Assembly: GCA_963716085.1 (NCBI GenBank)
Contig: OY970288.1
Span: 3,100,001-3,164,000, forward strand
DNA length: 64,000 bases
From: Persicitalea sp963716085
Lineage (GTDB): Bacteria > Bacteroidota > Bacteroidia > Cytophagales > Spirosomataceae
Direction of reading: 5' to 3'
The translations under genes were made by a program, and so were the position numbers. Positions 35,360-43,810 of this stretch are shown piece by piece (the first letter of the stretch is position 1; each line of letters starts with the position of its first letter). The notes beneath the pieces were generated by a model. The model worked only from the letters and a program-made list of their open reading frames with translations, made no database searches and was not told the origin of the DNA.

Positions 35360-36478
35360 TCAGTCCGGGAACCCGCTCCGATCCAGCCCCGGAATAATTT
35401 TCAAAGCATTCTTGTAATACAACTTCTTCAACACCTCATCCGAAAGCCCCAGCCCGTACATCCGCCAGAAGGCGTGGTATTTTTTGTGGTACGGGAAGTA
35501 CTCGTCCTCGGTTTCCAATACGCGGAAGTAGGTCACGTACTCGGCGGGTACCCAGCTATCCTTGCCGAAGAGGACGCGATCCTGGTATTTTTCAAAAAAC
35601 TTTTTGGCGGCGCGGGGTTGGCGTCCTAGTTCGGCGATAACGGCCCCGATTTCCACGTAAGTATTCGGGAATTCGATCATCAGGCTATCCAGCTTGCGGA
35701 GGTTGTTGGCGTACCAACCCATGTGCGCGTTGATGAAAGTCGTATTGGGGTGCTTGCGGAAGATGTCGTGCTGCTCGCCGATGAGTTCTTCGAAAGAAAC
35801 CTTGTCCTTGATGCGGTTGCGGCGTGGGTGGGTTTTGAGTTCCAGCCAGCGCTCGTTGTAGCGGTCGAGTGGATCCCAGAAGGAGGGCACGTCGGCGGTG
35901 TGGATCAGCACCGGGATACCCAGCTTGCCGCATTGGGCCCACACGGGGTCGAGTCGTAGGTCGTTGACGGCCACACGTTCGCCTTTTTCGTCCACGATAC
36001 CGCTGAATCCGAGACTTTTGTAGATCTTCAAACCCTTTGCTCCCATTTTTACGTCGGTGGCGAGTTGGGCCACGGCTTTGTCGGTCCAGTCGGGTTGGCC
36101 GAAGCCGCTGAATTGCAGATTAGTGAAGACCGCCAGGCGCTTCGGCTCGTTTTTCATCACGTTGGTCAGCGCGCCTTTCAAGTGGGCGGTACCCTCGTCC
36201 CACTCCTGGTACCAGCCGCGGCCGCTGAGATTGACCATGATTTGCATATTCATCGTGTCCATGACCGAGACTAAATCGTGCAAATCCTGATCCGGCATCT
36301 GGTATTGGTGGTTGTGGACATCAATGAAGGGAAATTTAGCGCGGGTCGGGATGTGTTCTTCCACTTTCAGCGTCGAGATGGGGTCGTATTCCTCGAAGCC
36401 AATCGGAGCCTCAACGACTTGGCTGTGGGCGCTGGGAAGGATGCAGAACAAAATAAAGACGAGTGAGAAGTACTTCAT
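35360..36478 (-). CDS. Exported amidohydrolase-family metal-dependent hydrolase
   Basis: A signal peptide (to AHSQ) precedes an amidohydrolase-2 TIM barrel: FIDVHNH near residue 52 (HxH metal ligands), LKIYKSLGF with the barrel Lys near 152, LIHTAD near 195, NAHMGW near 255, and FGKDSW near 305 with the catalytic Asp. 372 aa is a normal length. Relatives include decarboxylases and lactonases such as the LigI/ACMSD group; no substrate can be assigned. It has a truncated relative at 63025. No operon partner is close on the same strand. Confidence 0.85.
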   Translation of the reverse strand: MKYFSLVFILFCILPSAHSQVVEAPIGFEEYDPISTLKVEEHIPTRAKFPFIDVHNHQYQMPDQDLHDLVSVMDTMNMQIMVNLSGRGWYQEWDEGTAHLKGALTNVMKNEPKRLAVFTNLQFSGFGQPDWTDKAVAQLATDVKMGAKGLKIYKSLGFSGIVDEKGERVAVNDLRLDPVWAQCGKLGIPVLIHTADVPSFWDPLDRYNERWLELKTHPRRNRIKDKVSFEELIGEQHDIFRKHPNTTFINAHMGWYANNLRKLDSLMIEFPNTYVEIGAVIAELGRQPRAAKKFFEKYQDRVLFGKDSWVPAEYVTYFRVLETEDEYFPYHKKYHAFWRMYGLGLSDEVLKKLYYKNALKIIPGLDRSGFPD

Positions 36479-36743
36479 TGGAAGGAGAGATTTGGGCGTA
36501 AATCTGATTTTTGGAGAATGCCAGGAGGTTTTCCAAACAAAAGTAGGTCATTTACCGGGTCTTCGGGAAAATGAGCTGCGAAATCTTCAACCCTCGACGG
36601 TCAAAGGTGCTCGCCCCCACACGAAATTTCTAGCTGAGTAAAGTCATCTTAGAACTTGACTTAGCGCATATCGGGGGAGACAGTCAGGAAGTAATTTTGA
36701 GACGTGCCCCAAGCAGGTGCACCTCAACTAAAACAACCAACTC

Positions 36744-37571
36744 ATGAAAACGATTATCGTTCCTACCGACCTCAGCGCCGAAACCGACATCGCCCTGTCG
36801 GTGGCGGTTGACATTGCCGAAGCGCAAAGCGCCAACGTCCTGCTGCTGCACATGATCGTGCAGCCCATTCGCTCGTTTGTCTATACCGGTACTACCTCCA
36901 CCGCCCCCGACGACATTGTACGCCGCTACCACGATGCCAGAAAAGCGGCAGAATCAGCCGTTTCGAAGCTAGTCGGTCAGAAAAAATACCAGGACAAAAA
37001 CATCGATTACCTGTTGATTGACGACAGTCAGGGTCTTATTCACGAATTGACCCAGCGTAAAGCTGACTTAATTGTGATGCACACCAAGGGTACCTCCGGC
37101 TGGGAAGAGTACCTGCTAGGGTCAAACGCCGAGGCCATCGTCCGAAATGCCACCTGCCCGGTACTGGTGGTGCGGGAGCGGGTAGAAAATTTCAACCCCA
37201 AAAAAGTGGTGCGAGCGCTCGACCTGGACGATCGCATGAAGTCTCGAGATGAATATCCCTTCCCATTGGCCGACCAGGAAGTCCCGCATTTCCTGTATAT
37301 CATGACACCCGAGAACAGCCGCGTACCCAAGGGCATTCGTAGTTGGGTACATGATTTTGCCACCGACCGCAAGATCGGCGAATACGAATTCACAATTCAT
37401 GAAGCAAAGACCATACCCGAGGGCATCATCGAGCACGCCGAAGATACCGACGCCGACCTGATTGTGCTGTTTACCCACGGCCATAAGGGATTGCGGCGGC
37501 TGTTTTCCGGTAGCGTGGCCGAAGATGTGCTGAATCACGCCAAGGTTCCGGTGCTGGTGATGCGGTTGTGA
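36744..37571 (+). CDS. Universal stress protein with two UspA domains
   Basis: Two tandem UspA domains of about 140 residues. The first ends with HTKGTSGWEEYLLGSNAEAIVRNATCPVLVVRE. The second ends FTHGHKGLRRLFSGS plus AEDVLNHAKVPVLVMRL. Both keep the G-x2-G ... G-S nucleotide-binding loop, so ATP binding is likely. The start MKTIIVPTDLSAETDIAL is canonical. Such proteins help survival under starvation or oxidative stress. Single gene, convergent with ispF. Confidence 0.93.
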   Translation: MKTIIVPTDLSAETDIALSVAVDIAEAQSANVLLLHMIVQPIRSFVYTGTTSTAPDDIVRRYHDARKAAESAVSKLVGQKKYQDKNIDYLLIDDSQGLIHELTQRKADLIVMHTKGTSGWEEYLLGSNAEAIVRNATCPVLVVRERVENFNPKKVVRALDLDDRMKSRDEYPFPLADQEVPHFLYIMTPENSRVPKGIRSWVHDFATDRKIGEYEFTIHEAKTIPEGIIEHAEDTDADLIVLFTHGHKGLRRLFSGSVAEDVLNHAKVPVLVMRL

Positions 37572-37578
37572 CATTATC

Positions 37579-37598
37579 GGACGAGCGTAGCTCGCTCC
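37579..37598. terminator. Short hairpin between convergent uspA-like gene and ispF
   Basis: GGACGAGC, loop GTA, GCTCGCTCC with one bulged C gives about eight pairs. No T tract follows on the plus strand. It may serve as a shared terminator. Confidence 0.4.
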
Positions 37599-38098
37599 TA
37601 CCTTGCTTTCGGTTGATAAATCAACGCCACGCAATGCGCCGCGATGCCTTCCTGCCTTCCCACAAAACCGATGTGTTCGGAGGTGGTGGCCTTGATTGAA
37701 ATAGCGTCTTCATCGATCTGCATCACCCCGGCCAGGCATTCTTTCATGGCCGGAATGTGCGGGTTCAATTTAGGTTCCTGTAGCACGATGGTCACGTCCA
37801 CGTTACCCACTTCGTAGCCTTTTTCGCGGATCATTTCCAGAACTTTCGCCAGTAGCACCTTACTATCCACCCCCTTCCACTGCGGGTCTTTATCCGAAAA
37901 ATGGTAGCCGATGTTGCGTAAGTTGGCCGCGCCGAGCAGGGCATCGCATAGCACGTGACAAACGATGTCGGCGTCGGAATGCCCCTTGGCCCCGTGGCTG
38001 TGCGGAATCAGGATGCCGCCCAGCCAAAACGGTCGACCTGCTTCCAGTTGATGAACGTCGTAACCCTGGCCAATACGAAAAGGAAAGGCGTTGTTCAT
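37598..38098 (-). CDS. ispF: 2-C-methyl-D-erythritol 2,4-cyclodiphosphate synthase
   Basis: The enzyme makes MEcPP in the non-mevalonate isoprenoid pathway. RIGQGYDVHQL carries the Asp and His zinc ligands, GHSDADIVCHVLCDALLGA the third His and the family signature, and KATTSEHIGFVGRQEGIAAHC the C-terminal substrate loop. 166 aa fits. The ATG at 38098 overlaps the TGA stop of the upstream M16 peptidase gene (TGATG), so translation is probably coupled. Confidence 0.97.
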   Translation of the reverse strand: MNNAFPFRIGQGYDVHQLEAGRPFWLGGILIPHSHGAKGHSDADIVCHVLCDALLGAANLRNIGYHFSDKDPQWKGVDSKVLLAKVLEMIREKGYEVGNVDVTIVLQEPKLNPHIPAMKECLAGVMQIDEDAISIKATTSEHIGFVGRQEGIAAHCVALIYQPKAR

Positions 38099-39342
38099 CA
38101 CTTGGCCTCAATGGCGTTGTAGTACAATGTCGAGCAATTCTCGGGCCGTAACACCTGCCGCGCCACACGCTGGATGTCGTCGGGCTGCACGGCGCGAATT
38201 TTTTCCTCGTCCTCGTTGACCCAAGCCGGGTTGCCCGCGTTGGCGGCGAAGGCCAGGTTCATGGCGCGGTTCAGCAGCTCGACCTGCGAGAAGGCCAATG
38301 ATGCCTCAGCCTGGTTCTTCACCTTCTCCAATTCTTCGACGGTGGTGCCATTTTTTACAAAATCCTGCAATAAATTTTCGATGGCTTCGTCGGCGGCTTG
38401 CATGCTCACGCCGGGGTTCAGGTTACCCTTGACGATGAGCAGACCGGGGTCGAGCGAGGGGATGACGCTGGCCGTCACGCTGTTGAACAGCGGAATGTTT
38501 TTCAGCAGCGCCTGATACAAGCGTGAGGACTTGCCACGCCCCAGAATGTCGCTGATGAGGTCGGCCTCGTAGTAGTCGGCGTCGTAGCGGGCGGGAATAT
38601 GGTAGGTTTTTACGATAGAGTTCAGCGGTACGGCGGCGGACACTTCCAGCTTTCGAGCGAAGGTTTGTTGGGGTTCCTGCGGCACGTTTCGCACGTAGGG
38701 TTCACCGGCCGGAATGGGCGCGAACCATTTGTCGGCCAGTGCCCGTACCTGCGCCAGCGTCACGGCTCCGGCCACGACCAGCACGGCGTTGTTGGGGCGG
38801 TAGTATTTAAAGAAAAATTCCTTCACGTCGTCGAGCGTAGCGCGTTCTATGTGCTCGATATCTTTGCCGATGGTCGCCCAGCGGTAGGGATGCGTCGTGT
38901 ACACCAGCGGACGCAGTTTCAGCCACAAATCGCCGTAGGGCTGGTTGAGGTAGCGCTGCTTGAACTCCTCGATGACGACTTTCCGCTGCACTTCCAGTAC
39001 GTTCGGATCGAACGACAGGCTCAGCATCCGGTCGGATTCCAGCCAAAAGGCCGTCTCGACATTGTCGGCCGGGAGCGTGAGGTAATAATTGGTAATATCG
39101 GGTGAGGTAAAGGCGTTGTTCTCGCCACCGACCGACTGCACGGGTTCGTCGTACACGGGAATATGCTGCGAGCCGCCGAACATCAGGTGTTCAAACAAGT
39201 GGGCAAAGCCGGTGCGCTGCTCGTCTTCGTCGCGCGAACCTACATTGTATAAAATATTGACGGCGGCCATCGGTGTGGAAAAATCCTCGTGGACGAGTAC
39301 CTTTAAGCCGTTGTCGAGGGTGAATTGTTCGTAGTGAATCAT
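38098..39342 (-). CDS. M16-family zinc metallopeptidase (insulinase/pitrilysin type)
   Basis: The inverted zinc motif HxxEH is present as HLFEHLMFGG near residue 48, with the distal Glu in IEEFKQRYLNQPYGD around 126. The C-terminal M16 domain includes GRGKSSRLYQALL and the RxxY-like end. 414 aa corresponds to a single-chain M16B subunit that normally pairs with another subunit. There is no signal peptide, so it is probably cytoplasmic. It overlaps ispF by one base. The GGCNGT heptamer array begins 3 nt upstream of its start codon. Confidence 0.92.
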   Translation of the reverse strand: MIHYEQFTLDNGLKVLVHEDFSTPMAAVNILYNVGSRDEDEQRTGFAHLFEHLMFGGSQHIPVYDEPVQSVGGENNAFTSPDITNYYLTLPADNVETAFWLESDRMLSLSFDPNVLEVQRKVVIEEFKQRYLNQPYGDLWLKLRPLVYTTHPYRWATIGKDIEHIERATLDDVKEFFFKYYRPNNAVLVVAGAVTLAQVRALADKWFAPIPAGEPYVRNVPQEPQQTFARKLEVSAAVPLNSIVKTYHIPARYDADYYEADLISDILGRGKSSRLYQALLKNIPLFNSVTASVIPSLDPGLLIVKGNLNPGVSMQAADEAIENLLQDFVKNGTTVEELEKVKNQAEASLAFSQVELLNRAMNLAFAANAGNPAWVNEDEEKIRAVQPDDIQRVARQVLRPENCSTLYYNAIEAK

Positions 39343-39345
39343 TTT

Positions 39346-39380
39346 TGGCTGTAGGCTATAAGCCGTTGGCAGTAGGCTAC
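39346..39380. repeat. Heptamer array, NGGCNGT-type x5
   Basis: TGGCTGT AGGCTAT AAGCCGT TGGCAGT AGGCTAC: five diverged 7-bp units in the divergent leader between the M16 peptidase and the TPR protein. It resembles the GCC heptamers at 8527. Confidence 0.65.
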
Positions 39381-39408
39381 TTTCTTTTTTTAGGTAAAAT
39401 TTGTGGGT

Positions 39409-40593
39409 ATGTTGTCAACAAAGCTACGGCGACGACGCCATACAAGCAAACTGTTCTCTCGAAGCCGTTTCCGCATGATTTTTCGATTTCTGGTTTTTTA
39501 CTGCATAATATCCGCTCTATTTGCCACTGCTCCGGCAGAAGCCCAGATTTTGGAAGATAAGCCGACGATGGAGGTAGTTCAGCGGGGCATCGACCATATT
39601 TATAATTACGAGTTTGCGGAGGCCGATGCGGTGCGGCGAAACGTCCAAAGCCGCTATCCCGGCCATCCGGTGACGCACTTTATGGCGGCTTTTCAGATGT
39701 ACTGGCAGTATTTGCCGATAAAAGACAACAAGGCGAAGGTTGGCGAGTACATCCGCCACCTTGATAACTGCCTGGAGGCGGTGGAAAAGCAGTATGGCAA
39801 GAACAGCGAACACCCTGAGGCCGTCTTTTTTCGGCTGGCGGCGCGGGGCTATCTGGCGCTGCTGTACAACTTCCAGAATGAACTTTTACGAGCCGCCGGG
39901 GAAGGACAGAAGGCGTACAGTAATCTGACCGAGGCGATGAAAATGATCGATCAAAATCCAGAATTTCTCATCGTAGCCGGTACCTACAATTATTACGTAG
40001 AGGCCTATCCCGAAGACCACGCCATCGTGCGGCCGCTGATGATTTTTTTTAAGGATGGCAACAAAAGCCTCGGCCTCAAACAGTTGGATTTGGCTACCAG
40101 AAAAGCGGTCATTACCAAAGTAGAAGCCGCTTACCTCCTCGCCCAAACCTACCTCGACCACGAATCGCGCCCCGACTTAGCCGCCAAGTATACTGGGCCA
40201 TTGGTTTCGGCTTACCCAAAAAATCCTATTTTCCGAATGATTCATGTGCAATCGCTACTCCTGGCCGGGCGCTACGCCGAAGCAGAGCGCGAACTACCCG
40301 ACCTCAAAAGACAAGGCGGCGGATTCTTTCAGAGTTCCTGGCATTTCTTCGACGGCTATTTACAAGAAAAGAAATACCGCAATGATGCCACCGCACAAAA
40401 CCACTATACTAACGCCCTGAAAACCACCTACGACGCCCAATACACCAGAGAATACCACGCGATGGCCTACGCCGGACTCGCCCGCATCGCCGACCGCAGC
40501 GGAAACAAGCAGCAGGCAAAAGAATACTATAAAAAGTGCCTGGATTTGGCAGTGTATAAAAGCGTGATCAGGGAAGCGAAGGGGTATTTGTGA
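39409..40593 (+). CDS. Exported tetratricopeptide-like protein
   Basis: The frame has a very basic N-terminus (LRRRRHTSK) followed by a hydrophobic segment ending at PAEAQ. The start may be ATG 39409 or, with a more ordinary signal peptide, ATG 39475 (MIFRFLVF). The mature part is all-helical with several TPR-like pairs, e.g. HIYNYEFAEADAVRRNVQSRYP, LLAGRYAEAERELPDLKRQ, YAGLARIADRSGNKQQAKEYYKKCLDLA. No enzyme motif. It is probably a periplasmic scaffold. The stop codon is followed after one base by a GAGTTGTG array. Confidence 0.7.
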   Translation: MLSTKLRRRRHTSKLFSRSRFRMIFRFLVFYCIISALFATAPAEAQILEDKPTMEVVQRGIDHIYNYEFAEADAVRRNVQSRYPGHPVTHFMAAFQMYWQYLPIKDNKAKVGEYIRHLDNCLEAVEKQYGKNSEHPEAVFFRLAARGYLALLYNFQNELLRAAGEGQKAYSNLTEAMKMIDQNPEFLIVAGTYNYYVEAYPEDHAIVRPLMIFFKDGNKSLGLKQLDLATRKAVITKVEAAYLLAQTYLDHESRPDLAAKYTGPLVSAYPKNPIFRMIHVQSLLLAGRYAEAERELPDLKRQGGGFFQSSWHFFDGYLQEKKYRNDATAQNHYTNALKTTYDAQYTREYHAMAYAGLARIADRSGNKQQAKEYYKKCLDLAVYKSVIREAKGYL

Positions 40594-40594
40594 A

Positions 40595-40644
40595 GAGTTG
40601 TGGAGTTGTGGAGTTGTGGAGTTGTGGAGTTGTGGAGTTGTGGA
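40595..40644. repeat. Octamer array GAGTTGTG x6
   Basis: Six perfect copies of GAGTTGTG plus GA. The array begins 1 nt after the TGA stop codon at 40591-40593. Confidence 0.92.
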
Positions 40645-40703
40645 AAACTGGGTTTCATTCTACCTCTACTCGATGATTATAAGAAACTTTGCCCCTGTGC
40701 CAC

Positions 40704-40751
40704 TTTGTGCCTTTGGAACTTTGTGCCTTTGGAACTTTGGAACTTTGTGCC
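40704..40751. repeat. Octamer array of two alternating units (TTTGTGCC / TTTGGAAC) x6
   Basis: The order is TTTGTGCC, TTTGGAAC, TTTGTGCC, TTTGGAAC, TTTGGAAC, TTTGTGCC in perfect 8-bp register. It ends 9 nt before the ATG of the molybdopterin oxidoreductase gene. The TTTGTGCC unit is shared with the array at 21748. Confidence 0.92.
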
Positions 40752-40760
40752 TCTCTAAAA

Positions 40761-41447
40761 ATGACCAAACAAGAAAAAATCATAGCCGCCCGCATGAGAC
40801 TTCGGGAACGCTTTGAGGAAAAGATGCGGAACACACCTTCGGTGGCCGATGACCAGCCGCAGGGAACGGGACCAGAGAATCGCCACGGAATGCCTAAATT
40901 GCCCGTCGGGCAGTTCGAGACGGACAAGTGGCCTGTGCTGGATTTGGGCTACAAGCCCGATATTTCTTTGGCACGCTGGCGACTGTACGTCGGCGGTGAG
41001 GTGGAAAATCCGGTGACGCTGAAATGGGATGAGTTCATGGCACTTCCCCAAACCGAGGACATCAGCGATTTTCACTGCGTCACGACCTGGTCGCGGCTGG
41101 ATGTGCCTTGGGTGGGCGTCAGGCTGCTCGACCTGGCCGCGCTGGTGCAGCCGAAGGATACGGCTACTCATGTGATGTTTTATGGCTACGACACCTACGC
41201 GACCAATCTGTCGCTGGAAGAAGCGCTGAAACCGGATGTGCTAGTCGTTCATACCGCCGACGGACAGCTACTCACTCGCGACCACGGCGGCCCGGCGCGG
41301 GTCATTACGCCGCAGCTTTACGCCTGGAAAGGTGCGAAATGGATCAAGCGCATTCATTTTATGAGTGAAGATAAAAAGGGTTTCTGGGAAGGTCGCGGGT
41401 ATTCCAACACGGCGTATCCGTGGCGGAATGATCGGTACGAGGATTAA
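40761..41447 (+). CDS. Sulfite-oxidase-like molybdopterin-dependent oxidoreductase
   Basis: A 228-aa single SUOX/YedY-like molybdopterin domain. DISDFHCVTTWSRLDVPWVGVRL carries the Mo-ligating Cys near residue 105. DHGGPARVITPQLYAWKGAKWIKRIHF is the conserved C-terminal cofactor-binding stretch. There is no signal peptide or Ig-like dimer domain, so it is a minimal cytoplasmic form. The start is placed at ATG 40761 since the frame upstream is repeat sequence. The electron partner is not visible here. Confidence 0.9.
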   Translation: MTKQEKIIAARMRLRERFEEKMRNTPSVADDQPQGTGPENRHGMPKLPVGQFETDKWPVLDLGYKPDISLARWRLYVGGEVENPVTLKWDEFMALPQTEDISDFHCVTTWSRLDVPWVGVRLLDLAALVQPKDTATHVMFYGYDTYATNLSLEEALKPDVLVVHTADGQLLTRDHGGPARVITPQLYAWKGAKWIKRIHFMSEDKKGFWEGRGYSNTAYPWRNDRYED

Positions 41448-41499
41448 TTTAGAATTTTGAATGTGGGAATTAGTGAATATTTCTTACGCGAATTAGCTT

Positions 41500-42468
41500 A
41501 TGAACGTACGCATATTACTCAATGAGCTAGAAGAAAAACAACTACTCCAACATGACCAACGGGTGGTGATCGAAGCTTATGAAAAAGACAAACCCGTTTC
41601 GCTTTTTGTGTTTTTGCGGACGCTGCTTTACGTTTCGATTTCTGCCTTTGTCGGTGGCGTGGGTGTTTTGATTTACCAGAACATCGATACCGTGGGTCAC
41701 GCAGTGCTGATCGGCTTGCTGGCGGTCGTTACGGCGGCTTGTTTTGTGTATGTTTTCAAGAAAGGCGGTACGTATAGCCCCGCGAAAGTCGAGCAGTCCG
41801 CGCCTTATTTCGACATCGTGTTGTTGCTGGGCAGTTTGCTATTTTTGGCCTTGGAAGGCTACGTGCAGTACCAATACGAAATCTTCGGCACCCGCTACGG
41901 ACTGGCCGCTTTCATTCCCGCCGTTATCTTTTTCTTCCTTGCCTACCGCTACGATCATCAGGGCGTACTTTCACTGGCCATCACGGCTCTGGCTTCGTGG
42001 GTCGGACTCTCGGCCACGCCCAGCAAATTATTGATCGAAAATGACTTTTCCGACCCCGCCGTGATCCGCAATGCCATCATATTTGGGGCGGTGATGCTGG
42101 TGGGCTCGTGGTTTCTCAAAAGGCAGCACATCAAACCGCATTTCACCTACACCTACATTTTATTGGCTGGGACGCTCTACTTATCGGCCTGTCTGGGCGG
42201 GATGTTCAACCAGGATCGCTGGCAATTTGTCTTTGGATTACTGTTGGTGCCCGGCTGCTGGTATCTGTACAAGAATGCGCTCGAAGAAAAGTCGCTGCTA
42301 TTCCTCTTATTGAGTACAATCTTTGCCTACGTCGGCTTTACCTACCTGCTTTTCAACAACCTGTTCGATGGCCTGTTGGAGTTTTTGGCGTCCTTTTATA
42401 TGCTGGCCAGCGCGGCGGGTGTCGTGTGGTTCTTCCTCACTTACAAGAAAATTTTGGGTAAAAAGTAG
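41500..42468 (+). CDS. DUF2157 membrane protein
   Basis: A cytoplasmic helical head (NVRILLNELEEKQLLQHDQRVVIEAYEKD) is followed by about nine hydrophobic segments starting near residue 38. This is the DUF2157 layout. No catalytic motif. The next gene encodes a related membrane protein with the same type of head, so the two are probably a tandem pair making one complex. Function unknown. Confidence 0.8.
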   Translation: MNVRILLNELEEKQLLQHDQRVVIEAYEKDKPVSLFVFLRTLLYVSISAFVGGVGVLIYQNIDTVGHAVLIGLLAVVTAACFVYVFKKGGTYSPAKVEQSAPYFDIVLLLGSLLFLALEGYVQYQYEIFGTRYGLAAFIPAVIFFFLAYRYDHQGVLSLAITALASWVGLSATPSKLLIENDFSDPAVIRNAIIFGAVMLVGSWFLKRQHIKPHFTYTYILLAGTLYLSACLGGMFNQDRWQFVFGLLLVPGCWYLYKNALEEKSLLFLLLSTIFAYVGFTYLLFNNLFDGLLEFLASFYMLASAAGVVWFFLTYKKILGKK

Positions 42469-42504
42469 ATTCTTGGATTGGGCGAACACATGGGTTCGCC
42501 CCTA

Positions 42505-42540
42505 CCTTTCCTCCTTTCCTCCTTTCCTCCTTTCCTCCTC
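42505..42540. repeat. Octamer array CCTTTCCT x4
   Basis: Four exact CCTTTCCT units plus CCTC. It ends 8 nt before the start codon of the following gene and lies 36 nt after the DUF2157 stop. Confidence 0.9.
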
Positions 42541-42548
42541 TAAGAAGA

Positions 42549-43698
42549 ATGAAAGCCTACAACGAAATACTCCTGAAAAACGAGTGGGTACAACAAATGG
42601 CCCGTGACTGGGCGCAGAAGGAGCTGATCGGGGAAGAGCAAAAAAAGCGCATCGACCAGGCTTATTCGCCCCTGCCCTACCGTCCCAACTGGTTCATTTG
42701 GATTGGGCTATTTGTTTTTACAAATCTCGGTCTATCCGCCTCTTTGATAATCTTTCTTCCGTTTGTGGACACTCCTTTCGCCGAGATTTTTTTAGGGCCA
42801 CTCTACGGTTTGGGCGTGTTCTTCTTCGTGAATTTCCTGATCAAAGACCGCCGACTGCACTTTTCCGGCATCGACAACGCCATGCTCTACGCCATCGTGG
42901 CGTCCTTCGCTCCGGTGGCTTTGCAAATCACCGAAACAGCCTATACCACCCCCTGGCTGGTCGGTTTGGCGTACCTGCCGCTGCTGCTCTTTCTGACGTA
43001 TAGCTACGGGGAGCCGGCTGATCGCCGTGGGTACTTTCCTGACCGGACTCTACGTGATTGCCACCATGGCGATGGAATTCGCCTGGGGAAAACTATTGCT
43101 GCCCTTCATCGCGATGGCTTACGCCGGAATCGTCTGGTATTTTGTCCGTCGGTTTATGAAAAAGGACGACAGCTTTTATTGGCAAACCGCCCTCGAATGG
43201 GTTCACATTGCCGCCCTGGTCGTTTTTTACGCCGCCGGGAATTATTACGTGGTGCGGGAGGGCAACGCCGCCCTCAACGACCTCGACCCTTCGCCGGAAG
43301 TGGCGCTGGCCGGACTTTTCTGGCTTCTGACCTTTTCCGTCCCCATTCTTTATCTCTACGCCGCCATCCGCTGGACGAGCCTGACGTTTGTTATCCTGAG
43401 TAGCGTCGCGCTGGTAGCTTCGCTCGTTACGCTGCACCATTACTTTCCCTTCATTCCCGGCGATTGGGCCACGGCTTTGCTGGGCCTAGCGGGCATTCTC
43501 GCGGCGGTGGGACTCATGCGCTATTTGAAGGAAGTGAAAAAAGGCTTCGTTTACGCACCGGAAAAAGAATCGGAATTGGCTATCTTGGCGGGAAATATCG
43601 TGGCCACCGAAGTCGGCAGTGCTGCCACCGACAGTCCGCAGGGGCCGAAGTTCGGCGGCGGAGATTTTGGCGGCGGAGGAAGCGGGGAAGGGTACTGA
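42549..43698 (+). pseudogene. DUF2157-like membrane protein gene with +1 frameshift
   Basis: The first frame (42549 on) encodes a head similar to the neighbour's (LKNEWVQQMARDWAQKELIGEEQKKRIDQAY) and four membrane segments up to LLLFLTYSYG. It then turns into non-membrane sequence. The second frame continues with membrane segments from RLIAVGTFLTGLYVIATMA to a Gly-rich tail (FGGGDFGGGGSGEGY) ending at 43698. Removing one G from GGGG at 43008-43011 joins them as YGSRLIAVG, giving a protein of about 382 aa. It could be a real frameshift or a sequencing error. Confidence 0.85.
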
Positions 43699-43735
43699 GG
43701 TGCTTTTAGGAGCAGAATGGTAGCCCTTTTGTTGA

Positions 43736-43803
43736 GTTGTTTAGGTGTTTAGTCGTTTAGACGGGTTTGCCCAAACAACTCCACACCTAAACATCTAAAC
43801 AAC
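43736..43803. repeat. Inverted pair of octamer arrays before the amidase gene
   Basis: Around 43737 GTTTAGGT GTTTAGTC GTTTAG and around 43785 ACACCTAA ACATCTAA ACAACC are the same 8-bp unit in opposite orientation, able to form a stem of about 17 bp. The second array ends 7 nt before the ATG at 43811. The ACACCTAA unit is that of the array at 52916. Confidence 0.75.
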
Positions 43804-43810
43804 CTATTTC

